Origin: Symsagittifera roscoffensis
Lineage: Eukaryota; Xenacoelomorpha; Acoela; Convolutidae
Length of the DNA: 64,000 nucleotides
Reading direction: 5' to 3'
Assembly: GCF_963678635.1 (NCBI RefSeq)
Contig: NC_087062.1
Coordinates: 33,765,651-33,829,650, forward strand
The stretch's first letter is position 1. Each line of letters opens with the position of its first letter. This document shows, one piece after another, positions 33,478-44,143 of the stretch. Made by a program: the position numbers and the translations under genes. The notes under the pieces are model-generated. The model had not been told where the DNA came from and searched no databases. It was given only the letters and a program-made list of their open reading frames with translations.

Positions 33478-34328
33478 AGAACTGTTATAATTGCCATAAC
33501 TGAGAGCAATAAAATCAACCGCCATGATAGTTTTTATTGAATGGGTAAAAAATCTGATGCTTAATTTCAGGGAATTCAAAGTTGCTTGGAAGAAATTTGA
33601 TTTGGCATAAAGGTTGATAACAAACCAATCAAGTTTGACGAATTTTAACATTTGAAAATTTGTATTCGAAGCAGCACGAAAGTTTGATGACCATAACGTT
33701 AGGAAACTACCAGAATTATCTGAGCTTGGTATGAAATCAAACGAAACATTGTATTTAACCAGTAACATCTGATGTATGTTTGTTAGAATTGATTTTTTTC
33801 TTCCTGAATGCACAAAATGAATCTGGGCGATTTGTTTAATACTTGAAGTTTTTAATAGGTGAGTGTAGTTTAGCTGGGTTTCCGTTGCTAGAAATATTAA
33901 CGCAAAAATATCTGGCTTTTCGCACATAGAAAATTTGCTAAAACTTCCCTCCAACCAAGTCTTCTCCAGATATTTTAATCTTTAGGTAATTTAGGATATT
34001 TTAGGTTGGTGAAATTTCACGCTCTCTTTTTGTAACCAATCTTCTGTCAGATTAAGATTACCCAGCGTTATTTTCGATATTTAAATTCTCTTTTTTTTTC
34101 CTTGGCAGAGTAGGAATGAAAATATACGACCTGATTGTTGAGAACCTCATATTTTTTTTCGCTTGGATTTGCTGCACTATTTTTTTTAGTTTCATTAACC
34201 AAACTCTAGATGGTGATTTTTTGACATTTTTTTCCTTCCACAGTTTCGCTGCCATTGGCAAATTTATCGCTTGTTGTTTTGTCATCATTTTTCTCGTCGC
34301 TGGCATCATTGGAGCTTAGTTTTTGTGG
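33478..34328 (-). mobile_element. LINE-A copy 1, right part (endonuclease and ORF1 end)
   Basis: Minus-strand translation of 33448-33954 gives MCEKPDIFAL...NIHQMLLVKYNVSFDFIPS and LWSSNFRAAS, the N-terminal endonuclease region of LINE-A ORF2. 34058-34309 matches the C-terminal, Lys-rich part of ORF1. It continues directly the LINE sequence that stops at 9076. The copy ends inside ORF1 at about 34328, consistent with 5' truncation. Several indels and stops are present. Confidence 0.85.
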
Positions 34329-36004
34329 GGACTGAACAAAATGATTGAATACTTTAGCTTAAATTGAACAAAATTCATCCGTGAAAGTCTTGTATAGCCG
34401 AGATGTAAGGCCGTCTGGTCCAGGCGAGCTTTTTAAGTTCAGTTTGTTTAAGGCCAAGTGAATTTCATCTTCTGTAAAGTGATTATAGCCATCATTCTCA
34501 TTAGTTTCTAGTTTATTTTTAAATAAAAACATCATTAGTAGTTGAACGAAGTCTGTTGTAAAATTATTTGAAAAACAATTTCGAAATTGATCAAGAATAT
34601 CCTCATCCGTATGATAAACGTTCTGATCCACTTGATTTCACTTGATTGAGTTAATTGTGTTCTTTAAGATCCATAGACAATAAAAGTTGGGCCCACCCTC
34701 AAAAGTATAGCTGAAAGTTTTCTGAATTTTTCGAAAATAAATAAAATATTTTTCCTTTGAGATCGTTTGAAGATGTTCAAGCACTAAATGATTTTTTTCA
34801 ATCAAACTCGGTTGCGAACTTTTAATGCTGTGAATACAATCTCTATGAGCGTTTTCATGATGTTTCAAATATTGAGTTCTTCTGATCTACACTTTTTGTT
34901 CTCTTGAAAAATCATCAGAAGTTCACGAAAACTATGCCTAAAGTTTTCGTAACTACTTGGTGATTCCTTTTCAAGAAAATTTTTCAGATCTTGATGAATT
35001 GAGCTGGCGTTGGTTTGTAAAGTTTCGTCATTTAATATACAGTAACTAGGGCCGCGCTGATACAAGTTTGATGGCTTAACAAAAACGTGTAAGAGCATAT
35101 GATAAGAGATTGATATTTGAGTGGTTTCATATACAGTCAAACTCTGTTTCGAAATTCATAAAAACATAATCTAAGCGCGCAAAAAACTTCATGATGTTTG
35201 TCATAATGTGTATAATCACAAAAATAATTCTTGAGTGCGAAATCAACAAAACCAAAGTAATCAAGAATTTGTTCTTTGAGTTGTGTAAAACGTTTGATAC
35301 GTGCATCATTTAATTTAAGTATTGAAGTACTGTTAAAAGTTTCATAACTCAGTGCATTAAAATCACCAATAATAATAGTTTTTGATCGATTCAGTAAAAA
35401 TCGAATGCTTAACTTCAGGGAATTTCAGGGATTTTTGATTCGCATAAGCGTTGATGACAAACCAATCAGGTTTAAGGAATTTCATTTTTTAAAAAACCAG
35501 TACTTGAAGCAATTCTTTTGCAGGACTCAAATTTGATGACCATAACGTTAGGAAACCCCCAGAATTTTTTGAGCCCGGTATGAAATCAAATGAAACATTG
35601 TTTTTATCCAGTAAACCCGGATGTATATTTGTAAGATTGATATTTTTGCTTCCTGAATGCAAAGAATGAAACTCGATTATTTTCTTCATAAACGAAATTA
35701 TTTGATAGGTGAGGGTATTTTAGCTGGATTTCCTATGGTAAACGTGTTTACAAAAAAAGTGGTTTCTCGCACATGGAAAATTTGCTAAGACCCCCCTCCA
35801 GCCAAGTCTTCTCCGTAATTTCAAATTTTTTTTCAAGCATTTTCTTCCGTGTTAAAGCTGACCAAGAGGTCGGTGAAACTTCACGCTCTCTTCTTGTAAG
35901 CACTCTTCCGCTAGAAGAACTTTTTCCTTTGTTATGTGCGTTATTTAAATTGTCTTTTTTTCCTTTGCAGAGTAAAAATGAAAACCTACGACCTGATTGG
36001 TGAG
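34329..36004 (-). mobile_element. LINE-A copy 2, left part (RT start to ORF1 end)
   Basis: At 34329 the sequence jumps from ORF1 of copy 1 to the RT region of another LINE-A copy: DEIHLALNKLNLKSSPGPDG is read on the minus strand near 34460. It runs through the endonuclease (QISISYHMLLHVF; NVSFDFIPGSKNSGGFLTLW) to the end of ORF1 at 36003, where the copia element is inserted. The 3' part of the LINE, including the catalytic RT box, is missing. It is broken by shifts and stops. Confidence 0.85.
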
Positions 36005-36200
36005 TCTTAAGTTATGCTAAGAGAGTTGAGAAGAAGATGTGTCTCATAAGAGATTTATTCATGGCTTAAGATTCACAAATGATACAGAAAGTAATAATAA
36101 CAAATGCTGTTAGACTAATTAATTAGTTTGGTATTGGCAGGTCCATGAAGTCAACTGGAAGTCGGCACTTTTGATTCGACTTGGCTCATTGAATTTGATA
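36005..36200 (-). repeat. 3' LTR of the copia element
   Basis: About 196 bp; on the minus strand it starts TATCAAATTCAATG and ends CATAACTTAAGA. It aligns with 40888-41072 apart from an 11-bp insertion near 36152 and scattered substitutions. LTRs under 200 bp are at the short end for copia elements. The end of the RNase H frame runs about 15 bases into it. Confidence 0.85.
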
Positions 36201-37772
36201 CCCCCGCTTGCTGCTTCGAATTGAATGATGAGTTTGTCCCAAGAAGATCCCCGCAAATGACTCGGTCTTTGTCTTCCCCAGGCCTTTAGTCAAGATTTTG
36301 GAAGAATTGGACTCGCGCGGAACATACCTGAGCATGCACTCGTTTCTTGTCTGCACTTCTTGCATTAATGCTAACTTCATCGCAAAATGCTCCGTCCTTG
36401 ACTTGCAGAAACTTACATTGCGAGAGATTGCAATTGCCACCTGATTGTCCAACCATATCGTTGTTGCGCTCGGTTGGTTGTAGCCAAGAAACGTCAGAAG
36501 TCCTCTGAAGTGAATTGTCTCCTTCACACACTCCGAGATTGCATTTGTCTCCGCCTCCGCTGTTGAAGTTGTCACCATCTGTTGTAGTTTGGATGACCAT
36601 GAAACTGCATCGCTGGAATTAACCTTCACACAAAATCCATCGTACTCTTCCTGGTGTCGATTTGTCCCACTAAAGCTGAGTCAGCCCATGCCTCCAAGTG
36701 GATACCCCGCTGTCGTATTGGTACACCAGCGTGTAGTCAGTTGTCCGCTTCGCCGCAGTTCAGTGAACCATACCAGTGTTGGCAAGATTTGAACTCAGCG
36801 CATGTGTTGCATACGCAATGTCCGGTCATGTTGTCGTCGCCAGGTACTTCAAACTCCCAACAAGTCCACGGTAGTCATGTTTCTTCATCTCAGATTGTTC
36901 GTAGCTGTTGTCATCGGGACAGTCGGCCTTCTTCAGCACAAGTTTCTCCGCTAGTGGTGTAGCCACTAATTTGCATTCCAGGATTCCGAAAGTGACCAGC
37001 AACTTGGTCACGTACTGTCGTTGATCCAGAACAATCCTTCCGTCGGTGCACTTGACTCCCATGCCAAGAAAATACGTCAACTGCGACTTTTCTCAGATTA
37101 TGGATTTTGCTACCATCTGCTTCTCGAACGTTGTCTTGAAGGTTGCCTCCTGACTGAAGTAAATGATTTCGTCGACCCATACGCTCACAAAACACCACTT
37201 GTTGTTGACCATCTTTGTGAACACACGCGCGTCATTGATTGATGCTTTGAATCCCTGCTCTTGAAGGTACTCGGTCAACATCTGGTGCCAGTTCCTCCCA
37301 ATTTGTTTCAGCCCATATAACGATTTCAGCAACCGGTACCCCATCTGTCGTCCGTCCGCGTCCGCACTCTCGAACCCCTCCAGTTGCTGCATGTAAGTCT
37401 CCTCATCTATTGGTGCATTCAAGTACGCCGTCTTGATTTCCATTTGGTACACCAAACACTTCTGCTGCGCTGCGATTGTCCATGAACATCGCACAGAGGT
37501 AAGTCGCCCGGTTGGGGAGTAGGTCTCGTTATAGTCCACTCAGAAGATTTGAGTGAACCCCTTCGCCACAAATCGCGCCGTGTACTTGAGGATCTCTCCA
37601 TCTGCACCGTGTTTGACAACAAAATGCCGCTTGCCGCTGATGATCTTCCGGTTCGCTGGTTTTGGAACAATTCCCAAACTTTGTTGTCGACCAGAGAATC
37701 GAATTCTGCCTTCATCGCTGCTTTCCAATTCGGATCATCCAGCGCCTCTTGAATGCTGGTTGGTACATCCAT
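36186..37772 (-). pseudogene. Copia reverse transcriptase and RNase H
   Basis: From the 5' side: MDVPTSIQEALDDPNWKAAM and NKVWELF (start of the copia RT domain, 37772), a frameshift near 37640, then RHFVVKHGADGEILKYTARF, a TGA at 37540, DYNETYSPTGRLTSVR, VYQMEIKTAYLNAPIDEETY (first catalytic Asp replaced by Glu in this block) and LLKSLYGLKQIGRNWH. The second catalytic box, usually YVDD, reads WVDEI. FLGMGVKC and VTKLLVTFG follow, then RNase H with STAEAETNAISECV, WLDNQVAIAI and ILTKGLGKTK. RT would be inactive. Confidence 0.85.
36201..36210 (-). promoter_or_regulatory. Polypurine tract of the copia element
   Basis: The minus strand reads CAAGCGGGGG directly before the 3' LTR start TATCAAAT. 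It is also codons of the pol C-terminus (Lys-Arg-Gly). Its position fixes the LTR boundary. Confidence 0.75.
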
Positions 37773-38957
37773 CGATTAAACCGCCGCTGCCATGCAGAGA
37801 TGGGCTTCATTGTTGAAGTTGTCGTTGAGATCGTAGTCCTCCATCCACGCTCGTTTTCGTCTCACTCGACCACTTCGTGTTGTTGACTGCCCCAGTTGCT
37901 CCACTGGTCGCTGCAATGGTTGTTCCACTGGTTGCTACACCGGTTGTTCCGACTCGATAATTTGCAGCACCGTCGGCTGCACATCGTCACCTCCTTGTAC
38001 CATCATACCGCCGTCTTTTACACCACCATCCCCATCTGCACGCGCAAGAATTGGTCCTGGTAGAACCAGGGGTTCTGCAACTCCATCCGCGCCATCATCA
38101 TCAGAATCGTAGCCCTTGCTATCGTCTCGGTCTCCAGACTCGACATAGTCGAATTTGTCGGTTGGTTCATTGAAGAATGGCTGTCCTTCGTCAAATGTGA
38201 TGCTGCGGGTCTGTACCAGCCCCATGCCTCCTCGATTGTTCGGCACGGCCGCAGCGTATGCATTCGCGTTTGTCGCAGACCCCAGAAAAACTCCTTCGAC
38301 TGCTTTCTCATCGAGCTTCTTCCGGTACCGTGTTTCCACAAATACGAACGCCTTGAACACAAACACCCTCAGTCCTGCCAGATTCGATCTGCTGCCGAAC
38401 ATCATCTCGACTGGTGTTGATCCGTGAGTGGAGTGTAGACTCCGGTTCTTCAGATGGAATGCTGCTCGTAGCGCGAATGTCCAAATCATCGGCGGCATCT
38501 TGGCTTGATCCATTAAGCACTTTGTCATGCCCACCACCGTGCGCCAAACACGCTCAATCTTCCCGTTGTCTTCCGGCATGTATGGCGTGGAGACCTCGAG
38601 TTGAATCGCTTGCTCCCGGCAGTACTTGTTAAACGCCATTGAGTTGTATTCCAGTGCACCGTCAGTGACTATTGTCGATGGTTTGCCCACATCCGCCACG
38701 AACTGCTGGAACTTCGCCAAGTAGACCTCTGAATACCGGCTGTAACTGTCAATGAGCCCCACCGCATACTGATATCCATCAGTCGACTTGACGTTGAGTG
38801 GTCCCAGTGTGTCTGCGTGAACTATCATCAACTTGTCTTCAGCACTTGTACCCCAACTCTTCTTCACTGCAGCTCGCTTCGCCTTCTAAGTAGCACGTGG
38901 TGCACACACATCGCTGGTTGAATGACCTTTGTCGATCACCGTCCATTCTACCAGTTG
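37773..38957 (-). pseudogene. Copia integrase and acidic linker
   Basis: The minus-strand frame 38867-37935 (310 codons) encodes the integrase core: VHADTLGPLNVKSTDGYQYA with the first Asp, GKPSTIVTDGALEYNS with the second Asp, and PYMPEDNGKIERVWRTVVG with the Glu, so the DDE triad is present. LRVFVFKAFVFVETRYRKKL and KAVEGVFLGSA are the conserved C-terminal copia segments, followed by an Asp-rich linker. The zinc-binding region upstream has lost one His (WHQRMGQ) and holds a TAG. Between 37935 and 37773 the same frame continues through two stops to the RT start. Confidence 0.85.
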
Positions 38958-40432
38958 TTACAGATTCCCCACATCCTTCGTGTTGTTCTGACCCATCCGT
39001 TGATGCCATCGCTCAATGGTCACTGCTTTATTTGCCAGATCAGTTAATGGTGTGTTGAAACCCTTCAATACGAACAAACTGCTCTCCCGCATCAATGGTA
39101 GTTTGGTCCCATCCGGTGCCTTGGTCCAGGCCTCGTCTTTGTTGAATGTTGCGACTGCTCCGTTGGTGTTCAGATTGCTGACTGACACCAGGTTGTGACT
39201 GTAGCTGGGTACGTAAGATGCAGCCTTCAGCTTCAAGTGCTGCGCTCGCCCGGTATTATCGTCCAGCCAGAACTCCGCTGTTCCATGGCCCTCGATTCTA
39301 GAAGACCGGCTGCTGTTCGCATTGACCACCACACCACCTTGGTTTGTGTCCAGATCTTAAAACAGCTCGCTGTCCTTCAGCATATATCCGGTACATCCGG
39401 AGTCGACGATCATGTCATATGATTGCATCTGCTCGTTGCCCCGCGATGTCACTCCAGAATCACGCATCGTCTCTTCTCGAACCCGGTTGTCCGCCGCCAT
39501 GAAACTGAACCCGAAAGGATCCTGGTTTAAGCTGGTTGCGTAGTTGCTCTGCGTCGATGGTTGTCCTTTACCACCGCTCGGTCCTCCGCCATGCTTCTGC
39601 CAGCATTGGTCGTTGGTGTGACCCATCTTGTTGCAGTGTCCACACATCGGCTTCTGCGTCGTCGATCGACACTCCTTCGCGACGTGCCCCTGCTTCCCGC
39701 AATTGTACCACTTGATCGGTGGCTTCTTCGCTTGTCTGCAGTCCGCATCGGTGTGACCGGATCGCTTGCAGTTTGAACACTTCGGTTTGTTCCCACCACC
39801 GCTCATCAACCCGCTGTTCTGCCCACCACCGCTCCGGTTGTTCGCAAAATTTACCAGATCCAGCTTCACCGCCTGGTAGTCTTTCTCCTCGCCATGGTTG
39901 AACAGCGTCACAATTTTTTCGTACTCCCTCGGCAGACCCTTCAGTACGATCGCCTTGAACATCGCGTCAGACATGTGTTCGCCCACTTCATGGACATCTA
40001 TCTGCATTTCCTCTGCTCGGATCAGGTGATCCGTCAACGCCTCGTTCGACTCCAGCTTGATGCCCGTAAACCGCGTCCTCGTCTTTTGTATCCGAGGCCT
40101 CTCCGAGCTCCGGTACTGTTATACCAGAGCCTTCCACGCTGCAACACCGTTCGGTTTAAAAGATCGGACGAATTAGATTGACCGCCGAACCAGACACAGC
40201 ACCAACTAGCACCACAATTGATACCGCATGTCGTCTCGAGCCGCCTCTGCATCCTCCCGCGCCTGCGTTTCCTCAGTCAGCTCCTCTGGTTTGATCGCCG
40301 GTGTCGTGATCTTGTCTCGTAACGCCCGTCCACTTTGAGCATGTACATCCTCGCCTCAAACTGCTCCATGAAGGTCATGAAAATCTCCTCATTACCAAAG
40401 AACATCAACTTTAAGTGATTTGCACGCGCCAT
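38958..40432 (-). pseudogene. Copia gag, zinc knuckles and protease
   Basis: The gag start is the minus-strand ATG at 40432 (MARANHLKLMFFGNEEI). After a frame break the frame 40037-39357 holds gag (HMSDAMFKAIVLKGLPREYE) and three zinc knuckles: CSNCKRSGHTDADC, a second whose first Cys is lost (WYNCGKQGHVAKEC), and CGHCNKMGHTNDQC. The protease follows with IVDSGCTGYML (Asp-Ser-Gly intact). After a TAA at 39357 the same frame gives the rest of the protease and the integrase start (LVSVSNLNTNG; IERWHQRMGQNN) until a TAA at 38958. Confidence 0.85.
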
Positions 40433-40873
40433 TGTCGTGCTTGCTCGTCAAGTTCGCGTTACAAAATTAATGTCGAACGCAAAGATCGAATTTCGAACTT
40501 AGTCAAGTTTGATCGTTTCTCCAACTTGAACCGTCTCGTTTCGTCAACCAATTGCCTGGTTGCCCGATTGCCTGGTCTGCGTCCGGTGTGCCACGTAACT
40601 CCAAGTCGTCGCCTCGTCTGCTTGTAGAACTGCAACTTCCTACTGCAATGATGTCGTCTGCTTGACACTCACTGCTGATGTCGTATGCTCGAAATCGCTC
40701 GTACTGCTCACTTCCTCTTTTGTCCAGTTCGCTCTGCAACTCTGCTCACTTCTTCTTTCGTCTTGTACTCGATCGGTTCAGTGCTGGTTAGGCTGTAACT
40801 CGATACTCACGCGTCTCTCGATCCGGCTGGTTAGGCTGCAGATCGTCTTGGTGTTGGTCGCTTCAGGAATTTT

Positions 40874-40887
40874 CTGGGCCCATAACC
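40874..40887 (-). promoter_or_regulatory. Copia primer-binding site, half-tRNA(iMet) type
   Basis: The minus strand reads GGTTATGGGCCCAG immediately inside the 5' LTR. This matches the Drosophila copia primer site, which pairs with an internal part of initiator methionine tRNA after cleavage rather than with the tRNA 3' CCA end. The same 14-mer is present at 46395-46408 in the duplicated fragment. Confidence 0.85.
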
Positions 40888-41072
40888 TCTTAAGTTATGC
40901 TAAGAGAGTTGAGAAGAAGATGCTCCTAATAAAAGATTTATTCACGGCTAAAATTTTACAAATGATACAAAAAGTAATAATAACAATAACTGGTAGACTA
41001 ATTATTTAGTTTGGTATTGGCAGGTACATGAAGTCGGCACTTTTGATTCAACTTGGTTGATTGGATTTGATA
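40888..41072 (-). repeat. 5' LTR of the copia element
   Basis: About 185 bp, homologous to 36005-36200. It carries AATAAATC on the minus strand near the start of the transcript-end region, a candidate polyadenylation signal. It is bounded by the primer-binding site on one side and LINE-A ORF1 on the other. Confidence 0.85.
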
Positions 41073-42240
41073 TTGAAAACCTCATTATTTTGTTTTCCTT
41101 TGCTTGGAGTTGCTGCACAGTTTGTTTTAGATTCATTAATCAAAACACTTTATGGCGGTGTTTCAGTTTTCGCTGCCATTACAAATTTTTTCGCTTAATG
41201 TTTCGTCATTGTTTTTATCGTCGCTGGCATTATTGGAGCTTGGTTTTTGTGGGGACTGATTTTTGGGATTATTGATTTTATGGTTTCCTATGTTGCACCA
41301 ATCATCAAGATGACCTTTTTCTTGGCGTCCAGAGATCTTGCTTTTTTGACATTCATGCAGTGAAGGTATGTGAAACGAGATTTCCTACATTTTAAAGACA
41401 TCCATTTTCCATTTGTAAGACCAGTCCGTCAGCTTTTTCTCTTGTTCTTCGTTTTATATTTTAATTTCTAAAATGGCTCGTGCTCTATTAACATACTGAC
41501 CCGGTTTAGTTACAATACAGGTCTCAGGTTGGAATATAGGGCGATGAGTTATGGCTTCCGGTAGTTGGAGAATTAATTTCGCATCGATATCATTGCATAT
41601 ATAAGGCAATTTCGACAATTTGATTTTGACTAGTTTAGGGTAAATGTTCTTGGGTCTATGAGACCTTGGAAAACATCCCATGGGAAATACCCTCCTGTTA
41701 ACTTGAATGAATCCTTCGCTTTTGATGCTGGTTTTGAATTGCTCTGCTTCGGGGGGAGCAATAACTGTCAGTGTAACAACTTTGCGGTCCTCTTTTGTCA
41801 CAGTTATTGTTTTTGAGATTGTCATCTTCTATTGCATGGTTGAGGGGAAATGTTTGAGTATATCGGAAGCACAACTTCGATATGCTTGCGCCAGATTTTC
41901 AGCTGACTTGAATGGGGGGATGATTTTGATTATTTATATTTGATTTGATTCTTCCGTCGATTTTTTAGCTGCTAGAGCATTTCTGAATTTTTTCTCCATT
42001 TCAATCAGCACTTCACGAGTAATTTTTTTTTCAATAGGTAATCAGAAGGTCAAAAGTATCATGATAACCGAGGTTACAAACAGGAGTCTCTTCATCACGC
42101 AATCCAGTCAAAATCCTTGGAGTTTTCTAGATATGGAAGTGATAATAATAAAAGAAGATGATAAGTGCTTAAGTCTTTTTCAATTAAAATCGATACGGGT
42201 TACGTTTCTTCAATAAAATTACGAGAAAATATAATATACA
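41073..42240 (-). mobile_element. LINE-A copy 2, right part (ORF1 and 5' region)
   Basis: Minus-strand 41825-41454 encodes the ORF1 middle (KVVTLTVIAPPEAEQF; FPMGCFPRSHRPKNIYPK; CNDIDAKLILQLPEAI). Fragments around 41340 correspond to the Cys/His cluster region, and 41830-42020 to the ORF1 N-terminus. It continues the LINE sequence interrupted at 36004. 42030-42240 is untranslated LINE sequence. The same stretch is repeated at 46594-47760. Confidence 0.85.
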
Positions 42241-42241
42241 A

Positions 42242-43060
42242 GTGTTACAAATAAAAAATTTCTTCGAAAGTTATTTGTCATTCACTGTTCCGAGTACGCA
42301 AGCGGCGTTCGCAAGCTGTATTGCCAGGGAGATTCTCTGTTTTAAAAAGCTGCCTGCTCTGATTTCCTCAGTGCTTATGCTTAGGTTCTTGCAAAACTTG
42401 CTCAGAACATTTCTGTGCTGGGGCCGGTTGCGCCCTGAATTTCAAAAGCTAGCGGTTGAAAAAGATATCCATCATTTACAAGATTTTATACTTGTCATTT
42501 TTTTGCTCTTCCGCTTCAGCGGCAGCCATACCAGGGTTACAAACAGACCCGGCATTAATCCTACAAGGAGCTAAGGAGTCTACTACCGTTACATCCCACA
42601 AGAGCTGCTTACCAACAGCCCATGGAACGAGCGTCAAACCGTCTGGTCGCTTCTGATCGGTCTTGTAGAGGTGTCGTGGTTCTAAAACAGACGGAATGTG
42701 AATAGAGGATAAACACAGCTTTATAAGGGCATTCAGGTTTGAATGCCTAGAGAATCTCCCTGCACTTTTGAGGCAAGGAAGACCATGCCAACCATCCTCG
42801 GTAACGTCTTTTCCGCACACGCATTTATGCCGTTCGCATATTTTTGAGCCTAATCGAAGTCCTATCGCAATTCTGACTTGTTGATTCGACAGTTTTAAGC
42901 TTAAATTTTTGCAGGGGATGACGTTCAACCATTGGAAGCGAAATCTATCTTGGAACGCGTTAAATCTTTCAACGTCCGTTGGTTCGAGTCGTAAAATCAA
43001 GTCTGCAATTTCGCTGTCAAAAATTGGCTCCGTCCATTTTTCATTTTCATTTGATACCAA
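42242..43060 (-). pseudogene. RT-linked mobile-element protein, C-terminal part (family C)
   Basis: The minus-strand frame 43060-42476 (194 codons) contains DRFRFQWLNVIPCKNLSLKL, VRIAIGLRLGSKIC, a Cys/His cluster CVCGKDVTEDGWHGLPC, and RPDGLTLVPWAVGK...LLWDVTVVDSLA, resembling a PD-(D/E)XK restriction-like endonuclease motif. 42475-42242 continues the protein with shifts (QPLAFEIQGATGPSTEMF). I recognise this arrangement from RT-associated mobile-element proteins common in invertebrate genomes; a link to restriction-like-endonuclease LINEs is inference. No RT domain is present here. Its C-terminus also occurs at 44930 and 54047 on the other strand and at 47760 on this strand. Confidence 0.6.
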
Positions 43061-43740
43061 CTAGAACAACAATCACATCTAATCCAATTTATCAGTCCTG
43101 AAGGTTTCAAGCAATCTTTGCTTGTACACTCTTTGTTGTTTTCCCTCATCTTGACGCAGCATAAAGGTAAAAAAAAGAATTTTGACTGGACTTTAGGGAA
43201 CTGGACTAACCCATGATGAGCGGTTCATGGGAATTTTAAAAAATTTTAAAAAATTATCCAGTTTCCCACCTCCCCACAGAAAGCCAATTAACAGACCTGT
43301 CTCTAAAATCCCTCAGAGGGTGCTCCACAAACAGGTACAAACATCAAACATAACAAATCTATTTAATAAGTTTATCACAACAATTAGGCTAAAAGTAGAT
43401 GAGATTCGGTCAGTTGCTGTTGTTGACACATGACTTAGTTTTACTCTTTGGGCAAAAAAGCCTTCACCCGGAGATATACTAAAAAATACACTTTTCCCTT
43501 TCAAAATGTAGAAATCAGAAGGCAAAAACAATAAATATAGTGCACGTGCGTTAATTAATTATTTTTTTAAATTGTAAGTTATATTTTTTTAGTTTAGAGT
43601 ATCCTAATCAATATGAACATCAAATAACATCATATTTATCGAAAAAAACTCAACGAGATATTAACCTAATTGTTGACACAAGATACACATTGTAAATTGT
43701 TAAGAGCTCGTCTAGATAGTTTTTGAACTGTTTCTATACA
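43061..43740. other. Noncoding mosaic with a LINE-A 5' fragment
   Basis: 43400-43560 matches the region just upstream of ORF1 in the best LINE-A copy (52.8-52.96 kb: GCAAAAAAGCCTTCACCC, then AAATGTAGAAATCAGAAGGC). 43556-43650 matches 48205-48280. The rest shows no feature. Confidence 0.6.
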
Positions 43741-44143
43741 TTTTTTGTTCAAACGGATACTGGGTGTCCTAGTCGGCAAATCTGTGACTTGCGGTTAAAA
43801 TACACTTTTTAGTACCGGATACGGCGTATCCTGGTACGCTTGAAATATCTACCTTCTACTTCTTAGCAGTTTTTGTTCAATTGACCCTACTTTTATCGGA
43901 TACCGGGTATCCTGGTTTGTTGCTGAAGTCTAACATATCCTTGGCAGTTTTTATCAGAAGGAGCAATTTGTATTTCATCTCTTCCATCCTTCCCATGACA
44001 CAAAAATTGGCAAATCGATTTTCAATGACGTCGATGATTTTGAATATGCAGTATGAACAGCAGCAACAACATACTTAAGCCTTGCAATGTTCGTTGATGC
44101 AATAACGTCACGCCAATTGTTAATCTGTAATATGTTTCTTGAA
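43741..44143 (-). mobile_element. LINE-A 3' end fragment with palindromic 3' UTR
   Basis: 44143-44022 on the minus strand encodes the ORF2 C-terminus (LSMLLLLFILHIQNHRRH). Downstream lie three inverted repeats: GGATACTGGGTGTCC (43755), GTACCGGATAC...GTATCCTGGTAC (43812-43837) and GGATACCGGGTATCC (43898). The last also occurs at 47963 and 48301 in other LINE-A 3' ends. Confidence 0.75.

Larger units (their letters stand above)
36005..41072 (-). mobile_element. Ty1/copia LTR retrotransposon inserted in LINE-A
   Basis: Read on the minus strand: 5' LTR (41072-40888), primer-binding site, gag with zinc knuckles, DSG protease, integrase, RT, RNase H, purine tract, 3' LTR (36200-36005). The order integrase before RT and the sequence types (ILTKGLGK; STAEAE; VDSGCTGYML) define Ty1/copia. 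Flanks on both sides are contiguous LINE-A ORF1. The target duplication is short and imperfect (GTGAG against GTGAA-like). There are several stops and at least two frameshifts. Confidence 0.9.

Noticed and set aside
39519-39799. Overlapping open frames within copia gag on both strands
   Set aside because: Shadows of the zinc-knuckle coding frame in GC-rich sequence; they show no motif of their own.
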